Shown here: positions 7,708 through 15,752 of the stretch, piece after piece
Position numbering within the stretch: the stretch's first letter is position 1
How the letters are laid out: each line of letters opens with the position of its first letter
Assembly (NCBI RefSeq): GCF_001570865.1
Contig: NZ_BCSM01000004.1
Coordinates: forward strand, 62,001-126,000
DNA from: Rothia kristinae NBRC 15354
GTDB lineage: Bacteria > Actinomycetota > Actinomycetes > Actinomycetales > Micrococcaceae
Length of the DNA stretch: 64,000 bases
Direction of reading: 5' to 3'
Program-made: the position numbers and the translations under genes
The notes under the pieces: model-generated
What the model saw: only the letters and a program-made list of their open reading frames with translations
Databases searched by the model: none
What the model was told of the DNA's origin: nothing

Positions 7708-10700
7708 TTGACCGCCGTGATCCTCGCCCACGGGATCGCCGCCCTGGTCTGCCCGTTCTTCTTCCGGCGCTGGGGTCGCACCTGCTTCTACGTCCTGTCC
7801 CTCGTCCCCGCCGTCTGCTTCGTCTGGCTGTGCACCCTGGCCCCGGCCGTGCTGGGCCGCGGCGAGCAGCTGAGCACCTCCCTGCCCTGGATCCCGTCCC
7901 TGGGGATCTCCCTGACCTTCCGCATGGACGCGCTGTCCTGGATCCTCTCCGCGATGGTCCTCGGCGTCGGCGCCCTGGTCCTGTTCTACTGCGCCCAGTA
8001 CTTCCGCCACACCAACCAGCACTCCGGGCGCTTCGCGGCGGAACTGGTGGCCTTCGCCGGGGTCATGTTCGGCCTGGTCACCGCGGATGACCTCATGGTC
8101 ATGTTCGTGTTCTGGGAGGTCACCAGCGTCCTGTCCTACCTGCTGATCGGGTACTCCAACGCCCGCCAGTCCGCGCGACGGGCGGCCCTGCAGGCGCTGA
8201 TCGTGACGACGGCGGGCGGGCTGGCGATGTTCATCGGCCTGGTCATGCTCGGCAACCTCGCCGGGACCTACCTGATCTCGCAGATCGTGGACACCGCGCC
8301 CACCTGGCTGGTCGGTGCGGACCCGGGCTATCTGGCCGCGGTCGTCGTGCTGGTGCTGGTGGGGGCCGGGTCCAAGTCCGCGCTGTTCCCGCTGCACTTC
8401 TGGCTGCCCGGCGCCATGGCCGCCCCGACGCCGGTCAGCGCCTTCCTGCATGCCGCGGCCATGGTCAAGGCCGGCATCTACCTCATCGCCCGCCTGGCCC
8501 CCGTGCTCGCCCCCGTGCAGCCGTGGCTGCCCATGGTGCTCGGGCTGGGGCTGTTCACCATGCTGTTCGGCGGCTACGCGGCGCTGAAGCAGCACGACCT
8601 CAAGCTGATCCTCGCCTACGGGACCATCAGCCAGCTGGGGTTCCTCGCCGCCGTCGTGGGCCTGGGCACCCCGGACTCGCTGTACGCGGGGCTGGCGATG
8701 ATGGTGGCCCACTCCCTGTTCAAGTCCACCCTGTTCCTGCTCACCGGGGTCATCGACCACCAGGCCGGCACCCGGGACATCCGGCGCCTGTCCGGGATCC
8801 GGCACCGGGCCCCGTGGCTGTTCGCGATGGCCGTGGTGGCCTCCGCCTCGATGGCGGGCATCCCGCCGCTGCTGGGCTTCGTCGCCAAGGAGGCCGTGGT
8901 GGAGGTCGGGCTGGACGCCTCCCACGGGGAGGTGGCCGGGCTCGGCGCCGGGGTCGGCTGGCTGGTCCTGCTGGGCATCGCCGTCGGCTCGGTGCTGACC
9001 CTCGCGTACACCGCCCGCTTCCTGTGGGGCGCCTTCGCGGACAAGCGGCCCTCGGACGTGCTGGCCGAGGTGCGGGACGAGGACGGCGCGGTGCGTCCCA
9101 CCGGCTTCCACCGCATCTCCCCGGCCTTCGCCGTCGCCCCGGCCGTGCTCGCGGTGCTGTGCCTGGGCCTGGGGCTGTGGCCGGAGCCGGTCTCCGCCGC
9201 GGTGCACGCCTACACCGAGCAGTTCGGCCACGGCCACCTGCACCTGGCCCTGTGGCACGGACTCACCCCGGCACTGGGGGTCTCCGCCCTGATCATCGCG
9301 GCCGGTCTCGGCCTGTTCGCCGCGCGCCGGCCCGTGCAGTCCTTCCAGCTGGCCCTGCCGCAGTGGCCCGCCGCCGACGCCGTGTACCGCGCCGTCGTCG
9401 GGGCGATCGACTGGGCGGCGGTGCGCGTGACGGGTGCGACCCAGCGGGGTTCGCTGAGCTTCTACCTGGCCGTCATCATGGTCACCGCCGTGCTGGTGCC
9501 CACGGTGGGGCTGTTCCTGGTGGACACCCCGCCGCTGAACCCGCTGCGCTGGACCGATTCCCCGGCCCAGTGGGCCACCGTGATCATCATGATCGCCGCG
9601 GCGCTGATCGCTCAGCGGGCCCGCAAGCGCTTCCTGGCGATCCTGATGGTCTCCGTCACCGGCTACGGCATCTCCCTGCTGTTCGCCCTGCGCGGGGCCC
9701 CGGACCTGGCCCTGACCCAGATGCTCGTGGAGACGATCTCCCTGATCGCCTTCGTCCTGGCGCTGCGCATGCTGCCCTCCGGGCTGTGGAACCGCTTGGG
9801 CGCTCGGGTGCGCCATCGGGCCGCCCGGGTGGCCATCAGCATCGGCTTCGGCGCGTTCATGATGGTGCTGGCCGCCTTCGCCCTGTCCTCCCGGATCACC
9901 GACCCGATCTCCCTGGCGATGCCGCAGGCCGCCTACGAGATCGGGCACGGCAAGAACGTCGTCAACGTGATCCTCGTGGACATGCGCGCCTGGGACACCT
10001 TCGGGGAGACCTCCGTGCTGGCCCTGGCGGCCACGGGCGTGGCCTCCCTGATCTTCATCGCCGGGCGCCAGGACCTCTCCCGGGCCCGCAAGCGCCTGGA
10101 CACCCAGGGGCTGCGCACCGTGACCCGGCGCTACGCCGGGCGCACCGACCTGTCACCCGGGGCACAGGTGGCCAACGACTTCATGGACGTGCAGCGGGAC
10201 CCGTTCCTGGTGGCCGGGCGGACCCTGGCCCCGGAGAACCGCTCGCTGATGCTGGAAGTCGTGACCCGACTGATTTTCCACAGCATCCTCATCGTCTCCC
10301 TCTATCTGCTGCTGGCCGGGCACAACCTGCCCGGCGGCGGCTTCGCCGGGGGGCTGCTGGCCGGGCTCGCCCTGGCCCTGCGCTACCTGGCCGGCGGGCG
10401 CTACGAGCTGTCCGAGGCCTCCCCGGTCAACGCCGGGGTGCTGCTGGGTTCGGGCCTGCTGATCTCCGGAGCCTACGCCCTGTCCCCGCTGCTGTGGGGC
10501 GGGGACGTGTTCACCTCCTACGCCTTCGACCTGCACCTGCCCGTGTTCGGGGAGGTCCACCTGGTCACGGCCCTGATCTTCGACATCGGGGTGTACCTCG
10601 TGGTGGTCGGGCTGATCCTGGACGTGCTGCGCTCCCTCGGCGGGAAGATCGACGAGAACCTCGAGCAGGAGCGGGAGGCCTCGGCGCGTCGGGCCCGCGG

Positions 10701-10839
10701 GCCGCGGCGCATCCAGGTGCGCCGTTCCTCCACCGTCGCAGCCACCCCCTCCGGCCCGGTCACCGCGACCCCGGTGGACGAGGACGGCGAGGCGACCGCG
10801 GACACCGCCGCCGTCGCCGGGGAAGGAGGCCGAGCATGA
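7708..10839 (+). CDS. mrpA: Na+/H+ antiporter subunit A with fused B part
   Basis: Largest membrane subunit of the Mrp (MrpABCDEFG) cation/proton antiporter. It is homologous to complex I antiporter subunits, and the N-terminal ~700 residues carry their signatures: an FWEVTSVLSYLLIGY helix with the conserved Glu, then GAGSKSALFPLHFWLPGAM and AAAMVKAGIYLIARLAP with the conserved lysines. The C-terminal part (ILIVSLYLLLAGHNLPGGGFAGGLLAG) is MrpB, so A and B are one polypeptide of 1043 residues. The start is a TTG at 7708, preceded 9 bases upstream by AAGGAG; the frame is open further upstream but that region lacks a ribosome site. The 3' end overlaps mrpC by ATGA. Confidence 0.93.
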   Translation: MTAVILAHGIAALVCPFFFRRWGRTCFYVLSLVPAVCFVWLCTLAPAVLGRGEQLSTSLPWIPSLGISLTFRMDALSWILSAMVLGVGALVLFYCAQYFRHTNQHSGRFAAELVAFAGVMFGLVTADDLMVMFVFWEVTSVLSYLLIGYSNARQSARRAALQALIVTTAGGLAMFIGLVMLGNLAGTYLISQIVDTAPTWLVGADPGYLAAVVVLVLVGAGSKSALFPLHFWLPGAMAAPTPVSAFLHAAAMVKAGIYLIARLAPVLAPVQPWLPMVLGLGLFTMLFGGYAALKQHDLKLILAYGTISQLGFLAAVVGLGTPDSLYAGLAMMVAHSLFKSTLFLLTGVIDHQAGTRDIRRLSGIRHRAPWLFAMAVVASASMAGIPPLLGFVAKEAVVEVGLDASHGEVAGLGAGVGWLVLLGIAVGSVLTLAYTARFLWGAFADKRPSDVLAEVRDEDGAVRPTGFHRISPAFAVAPAVLAVLCLGLGLWPEPVSAAVHAYTEQFGHGHLHLALWHGLTPALGVSALIIAAGLGLFAARRPVQSFQLALPQWPAADAVYRAVVGAIDWAAVRVTGATQRGSLSFYLAVIMVTAVLVPTVGLFLVDTPPLNPLRWTDSPAQWATVIIMIAAALIAQRARKRFLAILMVSVTGYGISLLFALRGAPDLALTQMLVETISLIAFVLALRMLPSGLWNRLGARVRHRAARVAISIGFGAFMMVLAAFALSSRITDPISLAMPQAAYEIGHGKNVVNVILVDMRAWDTFGETSVLALAATGVASLIFIAGRQDLSRARKRLDTQGLRTVTRRYAGRTDLSPGAQVANDFMDVQRDPFLVAGRTLAPENRSLMLEVVTRLIFHSILIVSLYLLLAGHNLPGGGFAGGLLAGLALALRYLAGGRYELSEASPVNAGVLLGSGLLISGAYALSPLLWGGDVFTSYAFDLHLPVFGEVHLVTALIFDIGVYLVVVGLILDVLRSLGGKIDENLEQEREASARRARGPRRIQVRRSSTVAATPSGPVTATPVDEDGEATADTAAVAGEGGRA

Positions 10840-11354
10840 TCGACGCCGCGCTGCTGCTGGTGATGGGCGTGCTCTACGCCGTCGGGGTCTACCTGATCCT
10901 GGAGAAGGCCCTGACCAAGGTCCTGCTGGGGCTGATGCTGATCACCAACGCCACCAACATCTTCATCCTGCACGCCGGAGGCCTGCCGGGCCGGGCCGCC
11001 TTCTGGGACGGCACCACGGATCCGGCGGATTACACCGACCCCCTGCCGCAGGCGCTGATCCTCACCGCGATCGTCATCTCCTTCGCCGTCACCGCGCTGA
11101 TGCTCGGGATGATCTACCGCAGCTGGGTCCTCTCCCGCAAGGACGACATCCAGGACGACGCCGAGGACCGGCGCGTGGCCGCCCAGTCCGACTACGACCC
11201 GGAGGACGACGACGCCGCCCCGATCGAGCCCTCCGAGTTCGAGGGCTCCGAGGAGGAGCGCGAAGCCGAGTACCGACGGCGCAAGGAGCGCCAGGCCGCC
11301 GCGGGTGGAACCCGCGATGAGGCACGACGAGCACGGAAGGAGCGCCGCCGATGA
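10836..11354 (+). CDS. mrpC: Na+/H+ antiporter subunit C
   Basis: 172 residues, NuoK-like, with three membrane helices (about 4-24, 28-46 and 68-92) and the conserved GVYLILEKALTKVLLGLMLITNATNIFIL block. It forms part of the Mrp membrane complex next to MrpA and MrpD. The C-terminal ~75 residues are a highly charged cytosolic tail ending in Arg/Lys-rich sequence, longer than in typical ~115-residue MrpC. GGAAGGAGG lies 6-7 bases before the ATG. Overlaps both neighbours through ATGA junctions, implying translational coupling. Confidence 0.93.
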   Translation: MIDAALLLVMGVLYAVGVYLILEKALTKVLLGLMLITNATNIFILHAGGLPGRAAFWDGTTDPADYTDPLPQALILTAIVISFAVTALMLGMIYRSWVLSRKDDIQDDAEDRRVAAQSDYDPEDDDAAPIEPSEFEGSEEEREAEYRRRKERQAAAGGTRDEARRARKERRR

Positions 11355-12958
11355 CCATCTTCGATCTGGCCCCGGCGGCGGTGATCCTGCCGCTGATGAC
11401 CGCCGGCTTGGACTTCGTCTTCTACCGCCGCCCCAACGTGCAGCGGGTGGTCTCCCTGGCCGCCGTCGTCGCGGTGCTGGTCCTGGAGATCGGGCTGCTG
11501 GCGGCCAGCTGGTCCTCCGGGCCGGTCTCGGTCTCCCTGGGCGGGTGGGGCGCGCCGCTGGGGATCGTGCTGGTCGTGGATCGGCTGGCCTCCCTGATGC
11601 TGGTGGTCTCCTCCACCGTGTCCCTGGCGGTGCTGGTCTACGCGACCGGCCAGGGCCTGGCCGACGGCGACGACGACTCCCCGATCTCCGTCTTCCACCC
11701 CACCTACCTGGTGCTGCTGGCCGGGGTCTCCAACGCGTTCCTGGCCGGGGACCTGTTCAACCTGTACGTGGGCTTCGAGATCCTGCTGACCGCCAGCTAC
11801 GTGCTGCTGACGATGTCCGGCTCGGCCCCGCGCATCCGCGCCGGGGTCACCTACACGGTGGTCTCGGTGGTCTCCTCGATGCTGTTCCTCATCGCCATCG
11901 GGATGGTCTATGCCGCGGTGGGCACCGTGAACATGGCCGACGTCGCCGCGAAGATCCCGGATCTGCCGGAGGGCACCCAGACCCAGCTGCACCTCCTGCT
12001 GCTCGTGGCCTTCGGGATCAAGGCCGCCGTGTTCCCGCTGTCCCTGTGGCTGCCGGACTCCTACCCGACGGCCCCCGCCCCGGTCACCGCGGTGTTCGCG
12101 GGTCTGCTGACCAAGGTCGGGGTGTACGCGATCATCCGCACGGAGACGCTGCTGTTCCCCGGCAACCCGGTCAGCGACCTGCTGACCTGGGTCGCGATCC
12201 TCACCCTCGTGGTCGGGATCCTGGGTGCGCTGACCCAGACGGACATCAAGCGCACCCTGTCCTTCATCCTCATCAGCCACATCGGGTACATGATCTGGGG
12301 CATCGCCCTGGACACCGAGGCCGGGCTGATGGCGGTGGTGTTCTACGTCGCCCACCACATCGTCATCCAGACCAGCCTGTTCATGGTCGTGGGCCTGCTG
12401 GAGCGGCGCGGCGGCACCGCCAACATGGATCGCCTGGCCGGGCTGGCGAAGATCGCCCCGGTCCTGGCGGTGCTGTACTTCATCCCGGCGATGAACCTGG
12501 GCGGCATCCCCCCGTTCTCCGGCTTCCTCGGCAAGGTCGCCCTGATCGACGCGAGCGTGCAGAAGGGCGGCTGGGAGGCCTACACGATGGCCGGCGTCGG
12601 GGTGTTCGTCTCCCTGCTGACCCTGATGGTCCTGGCCCGGGTGTGGAACCGCGTGTTCTGGCGCCGTCCGGAGGACGCCGAGTTCCCGGACCCGATCCTG
12701 CTGGCCCGGACCGGCGACGGGGACTACGGGGTGCTGACCTCCGGTCAGACGGCCTCCGGGGCCTACTCGGAGAAGGACGTGACCCTCCTGCCGCGCACCA
12801 TGGTCGGGTCCACGGCGGCCCTGGTGGCCGTGGGGGTCGCTCTCACGGTGTTCGCCGGGCCCATCTTCGACTTCTCGGGTGCGGCCGCCCACAGCCTGGA
12901 TGACCAGCAGACCTACATCCGCGCCGTGCTGGGCGAAGCGGCGGAAGGAGGCCGGTGA
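11351..12958 (+). CDS. mrpD: Na+/H+ antiporter subunit D
   Basis: 535 residues, NuoM/NuoN-like proton-translocating subunit. Visible signatures are LFNLYVGFEILLTASYVLL with the key helix-5 Glu, FGIKAAVFPLSLWLPDSY with its Lys, the broken-helix segment APAPVTAVFAGLLTKVGVY, and the TDIKRTLSFILISHIGYM motif. About 14 hydrophobic segments are present. The ATG overlaps the mrpC stop, and its own stop overlaps the mrpE start. It sits in the usual Mrp position and should form the second proton channel of the complex. Confidence 0.94.
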   Translation: MTIFDLAPAAVILPLMTAGLDFVFYRRPNVQRVVSLAAVVAVLVLEIGLLAASWSSGPVSVSLGGWGAPLGIVLVVDRLASLMLVVSSTVSLAVLVYATGQGLADGDDDSPISVFHPTYLVLLAGVSNAFLAGDLFNLYVGFEILLTASYVLLTMSGSAPRIRAGVTYTVVSVVSSMLFLIAIGMVYAAVGTVNMADVAAKIPDLPEGTQTQLHLLLLVAFGIKAAVFPLSLWLPDSYPTAPAPVTAVFAGLLTKVGVYAIIRTETLLFPGNPVSDLLTWVAILTLVVGILGALTQTDIKRTLSFILISHIGYMIWGIALDTEAGLMAVVFYVAHHIVIQTSLFMVVGLLERRGGTANMDRLAGLAKIAPVLAVLYFIPAMNLGGIPPFSGFLGKVALIDASVQKGGWEAYTMAGVGVFVSLLTLMVLARVWNRVFWRRPEDAEFPDPILLARTGDGDYGVLTSGQTASGAYSEKDVTLLPRTMVGSTAALVAVGVALTVFAGPIFDFSGAAAHSLDDQQTYIRAVLGEAAEGGR

Positions 12959-13641
12959 TGAACGAGCCGACCGGGCGCCTGCCCACCACCCGCCCCTCGG
13001 GGGCGCACCTGACCGAGGTCGTGCTGATCCTGTGGCTGGTGGTGCTGTGGGGCGCGCTGTGGCAGGACTACGGCATCGGGAACCTGGTCTTCGGGCTGGT
13101 GCTCGCGGTGCTGGTGGTGCGCGTGTTCAAGCTGCCGCCGGTGCGCTCCTCGGGCCGGTTCAACGCGCTGCGGGCCCTGGAGTTCCTGGCGAAGTTCCTC
13201 TGGTGGGTCTTCCTCGGCTCGGTGCAGGTGCTGTGGCTGGCCGTGCGTCCGGGACCGCAGCCGAGCAACGCCGTGGTCTCGGTGCGCTTGCGCTCCACGG
13301 ATGACCTGATCATGACCGCGGTGGGCCAGGTGGTCTCCCTGATCCCCGGTTCGGTGGTGGTGGAGGTGGACCGGCGCAGCGCGACCATCTACTTCCACGC
13401 CATCGACGTCGCCACCGACGAGGACGTCCGCCGCTTCCGGGACCGGGTGTTCGCGGTGGAGCGGCTCGTGGTCGAGGTGATGGGCAGCCGGGAGCACCTG
13501 GCCGAGGTCCGCGGGCGGACCGGCGGACGCACCCGGGTGCGCCGATTCGAGAACACCGGGCCGGAGCGGGCCGTGCAGCGCCCGGAGGCCGCGGCGTCGT
13601 CGCCGGGGCCCGGCGCGGGCAGCGAGGAGGAGAGGCAGTGA
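12958..13641 (+). CDS. mrpE: Na+/H+ antiporter subunit E
   Basis: 227 residues with two or three N-terminal helices (about 20-38, 40-55, 78-98) followed by the MrpE soluble domain (VVSVRLRSTDDLIMTAVGQVVSLIPGSVVVEVD). The C-terminal ~55 residues are charged and low-complexity. An ATG at 12958 and a GTG at 12955 are adjacent in frame; AGGAGG at 12946-12951 gives better spacing (6 bases) to the ATG. Needed for assembly of the Mrp complex in studied bacteria. The stop overlaps mrpF. Confidence 0.92.
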   Translation: MNEPTGRLPTTRPSGAHLTEVVLILWLVVLWGALWQDYGIGNLVFGLVLAVLVVRVFKLPPVRSSGRFNALRALEFLAKFLWWVFLGSVQVLWLAVRPGPQPSNAVVSVRLRSTDDLIMTAVGQVVSLIPGSVVVEVDRRSATIYFHAIDVATDEDVRRFRDRVFAVERLVVEVMGSREHLAEVRGRTGGRTRVRRFENTGPERAVQRPEAAASSPGPGAGSEEERQ

Positions 13642-13961
13642 TGGAGGGCTTCGTCGTCGTGTGCGGGGTGATCCTGGTGGCCGCGACCCTGTGCACCATC
13701 TACCGGCTGGCCAAGGGTCCCACCCTGCTGGACCGGGTGGTGGCCTCGGATGTGCTGCTGGCGATCGTGGGGGCCGCGGTGGCCGTGGACATGGTCTACC
13801 GGCGCAGCTACGAGAACATGACCCTGGTGCTCATCGTCTCGCTGGTGGGCTTCCTGGGCTCGGTGACGGTGGCGCGCTTCGCCAACAACCAGAAGCCCGC
13901 GGAGGAGACCCCGGCCTCCGAGGTGCCGACCACGGCCGGGGACCCGGGGGTGGATCGATGA
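13641..13961 (+). CDS. mrpF: Na+/H+ antiporter subunit F
   Basis: 106 residues with three helices (about 4-22, 36-52, 60-80) and the family core RLAKGPTLLDRVVASDVLLA. A hydrophobic Mrp subunit, placed between E and G as usual. The start overlaps the mrpE stop; an in-frame GTG three bases earlier (13638) is an alternative. AGGAGGAGAGG precedes it. Its stop overlaps mrpG (ATGA). Confidence 0.92.
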   Translation: MEGFVVVCGVILVAATLCTIYRLAKGPTLLDRVVASDVLLAIVGAAVAVDMVYRRSYENMTLVLIVSLVGFLGSVTVARFANNQKPAEETPASEVPTTAGDPGVDR

Positions 13962-14419
13962 GCGGGATGGACGTCGCGGCCGGAATCTGCCTGATCATCG
14001 GGTGCCTGATGTCCCTGGGAGCGGGGATCGGCATCGTGCGCTTCCCGGACGTGCTGACCCGTCTGCATGCCGGGGCCAAGCCCCAGGTCTTCGGGCTGTT
14101 CATGCTGCTGCTGGGGGTGGGGCTGGCCGCGCGCTCCTGGGCGCTGGTGCCCCTGCTGGTGTTCGTGTGGGTGCTGCAGCTGGTGGTGATCCCCGTGTCC
14201 TCGCACATGGTGAGCCGTTCCGGGTTCCGCAACAAGCACTTCCGGCCCGAGTCCCTGTCCCACAACGAGCTGGCGGACCTGGTGCAGCGGATGTCCGAGG
14301 AGGACGCCCAGCGAGCGGACGCCGGAAACGCCCCGCAGACCGGGGCGGATGATGCGGGGGTGCGCGAACCCGGCGCGGACGCCGACGCCGACGCCGCGCG
14401 GACCGGTCGATCGGACTGA
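13958..14419 (+). CDS. mrpG: Na+/H+ antiporter subunit G
   Basis: 153 residues; three helices in the first ~85 and the family signature GIVRFPDVLTRLHAGAKPQVFG (about 24-45). The C-terminal 60 residues form an acidic Asp/Ala-rich tail that is longer than in most MrpG. Last gene of the operon. Convergent with the DUF4235 gene 34 bases away; no clear terminator between. Confidence 0.92.
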   Translation: MSGMDVAAGICLIIGCLMSLGAGIGIVRFPDVLTRLHAGAKPQVFGLFMLLLGVGLAARSWALVPLLVFVWVLQLVVIPVSSHMVSRSGFRNKHFRPESLSHNELADLVQRMSEEDAQRADAGNAPQTGADDAGVREPGADADADAARTGRSD

Positions 14420-14453
14420 CCCGCCCGCGCGGCGTCGGCGGGGCCGGTGCGGC

Positions 14454-14726
14454 TCAGACCTCCCGCTGGCCGCCGCGCTGCACCTGATCCTTCCGGTCGG
14501 CCTTGTTGGCCGCGCGGGTGATGCCCACCTTGATGAGGGTGCCCACCAGGCCGGTGATCAGGGACCACACGATGATGTCGCGCAGCGACTCCTCGGGATC
14601 CGCGTTGTCCTCGGGCGGCTCGTTGCCGGTGACCTTCCGCCACCCGGCGCTGAGCACCTTGTTGGCCAGGGCGACCCCGCCGAGGGAGGCCACCGTGGAA
14701 CCGATCTTGATCAGGGGATTGCTCAT
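14454..14726 (-). CDS. DUF4235 small membrane protein
   Basis: 90 residues. An N-terminal hydrophobic stretch (about 7-24, ending ANKVLSAGWRKVTG) and a second at ~50-68 (IIVWSLITGLVGTLIKVGIT) match the DUF4235 family of small actinobacterial membrane proteins with unknown role. AAGGAG lies 6 bases before the ATG on the minus strand. The C terminus is basic (RAANKADRKDQVQRGG). Confidence 0.85.
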   Translation of the reverse strand: MSNPLIKIGSTVASLGGVALANKVLSAGWRKVTGNEPPEDNADPEESLRDIIVWSLITGLVGTLIKVGITRAANKADRKDQVQRGGQREV

Positions 14727-14824
14727 TCCTGCTCCTTAGCTTTCGTGGTTCGCCGGCGCGGGCACCCGGCGTCGTCGAGTGATCTCCCGCGCATCCACCT
14801 CAGCTTACGGCCCGCTCGGCCCCG

Positions 14825-14842
14825 CCGCACCCGCCGGTGCGG
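14825..14842. repeat. short hairpin in the DUF4235/ykoE divergent region
   Basis: CCGCACC and GGTGCGG (7-bp arms) enclose CGCC. The arms reuse the GCAC/GTGC word seen in the element at 2876-2961. It lies upstream of the larger palindrome at 14860. Confidence 0.5.
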
Positions 14843-14859
14843 GAGGGGGCGCCCCGATG

Positions 14860-14920
14860 CGGGAGCCTTCCGGTGGTTTGGGAGCACTCGGAGGGCTCCC
14901 GAAACACCGGAAGGCTCCCG
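14860..14920. repeat. palindromic repeat element, 19-nt period
   Basis: Two forward GGGAGC copies (units starting 14860 and 14879) and two inverted GGCTCCC copies (14894 and 14913) each keep an exact 19-nt period. The outer arms form a perfect 16-bp stem (14860-14875 with 14905-14920). The element lies between divergent genes, 35 bases upstream of the TPP riboswitch, so here it cannot be simply a 3'-end terminator. Confidence 0.85.
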
Positions 14921-14934
14921 AACCGCCGCTGCGC

Positions 14935-14940
14935 TAGGGT
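14935..14940 (+). promoter_or_regulatory. candidate -10 box of the ykoEDC transcript
   Basis: TAGGGT lies 14 bases before the start of the TPP riboswitch core, giving a transcript that begins just ahead of the aptamer. No convincing -35 box is visible. Confidence 0.45.
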
Positions 14941-14954
14941 GGGGACGTCCACTA

Positions 14955-15040
14955 CGACAGGGGAGCCCCGACCGGGGCTGAGAGTGCACACCGGTGCAGA
15001 CCCTCGAACCTGACGCGGTTCATACCGCCGGAGGAAGTCG
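14955..15040 (+). promoter_or_regulatory. TPP riboswitch (THI element)
   Basis: The conserved aptamer blocks appear in order: P1 strand CGAC, GGGAGCCCC-GACC-GGGGCTGAGAG (P2/P3 with the invariant CTGAGAG at 14978-14984), ACCCTCGAACCTGA (15000-15013), CATACCGCCGGAGGAAG (15021-15037), and GTCG closing P1. Binding of thiamine pyrophosphate should reduce expression of the downstream ykoEDC transporter. A GC hairpin (CCCGGC/GCCGGG, 15064-15080) just after the aptamer is a candidate part of the expression platform. With no T-run and the ykoE Shine-Dalgarno at 15114-15120, control may be translational. Confidence 0.95.
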
Positions 15041-15126
15041 AGTTCTCGGACCCCGCGGCCCATCCCGGCCCCTCGCCGGGCGACGTCGCGGCGTCTCCCC
15101 TCCTGCCATCCCCAGGAGGAGCCCTC

Positions 15127-15747
15127 ATGAACACCACCACGAGCACCCGACGCCGCAGCTGGCGGGTCGTGGACATCGTCATCGCCTCGGTCATCGCCGC
15201 GGCCTGCTCGCTGATCTTCTTCGTCTGGAACAACGCCGTGTACCCGGCCAGCAGCGCCGCGACCGCCGGGTTCCCGCCGCTGGGCGGGCTGATCGGCGGC
15301 GCCTGGCTGATCGCCGGCCCCCTGGGCGGGCTGATCATCCGCAAGCCCGGGGCCGCCCTGTACTGCGAGCTGGTCGCCGCGATCATCTCCGCCCTGCTGG
15401 GCTCCAGCTTCGGGCTGACCGTCATCTGGTCGGGGCTGTACCAGGGCGTCGGGGCGGAGCTGGTGTTCCTGCTGTTCGCCTACCGCCGCTTCGACCTGCC
15501 GGTGGCCCTGCTCTCCGGTCTCGCCTCCGGGGTGGTCATGGCCGTCATGGAGAACATCATCTACAACCCCGAGTGGACCATGGACTACAAGCTGGTCTAC
15601 GTGCTGTGCGGCGCCGTCTCCGGGCTGGTCCTCGCGGGTCTCGGCGCCTGGGCGCTGACCCGCGGGCTGGTGGCCACCGGCGTCCTGGACTCCGTGGCCG
15701 CCGGTCGGGACGCCCGGCGCGCCGCTTCCCGACGTCGCCCGGCCTGA
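15127..15747 (+). CDS. ykoE: thiamine-precursor ECF transporter S component (YkoE)
   Basis: 206 residues, six hydrophobic segments, with the YkoE motif VWNNAVYP in the second helix region. It is the membrane substrate-binding S component of an energy-coupling-factor importer for hydroxymethylpyrimidine or thiamine. The TPP riboswitch immediately upstream fixes the pathway. AGGAGGAG lies 6 bases before the ATG. The C-terminal 15 residues are Arg/Ala-rich. Followed after 5 bases by the ATPase gene. Confidence 0.92.
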   Translation: MNTTTSTRRRSWRVVDIVIASVIAAACSLIFFVWNNAVYPASSAATAGFPPLGGLIGGAWLIAGPLGGLIIRKPGAALYCELVAAIISALLGSSFGLTVIWSGLYQGVGAELVFLLFAYRRFDLPVALLSGLASGVVMAVMENIIYNPEWTMDYKLVYVLCGAVSGLVLAGLGAWALTRGLVATGVLDSVAAGRDARRAASRRRPA

Positions 15748-15752
15748 CCCCG

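Noticed and set aside
6259-9948. Open minus-strand frame of about 1229 codons extending the MFS gene upstream over mrpA
   Set aside because: The part above 7578 is Gly/His/Gln/Asp-rich, has no family pattern, and is antisense to mrpA. It is a GC-bias artefact; a leaderless start fits at 7578.
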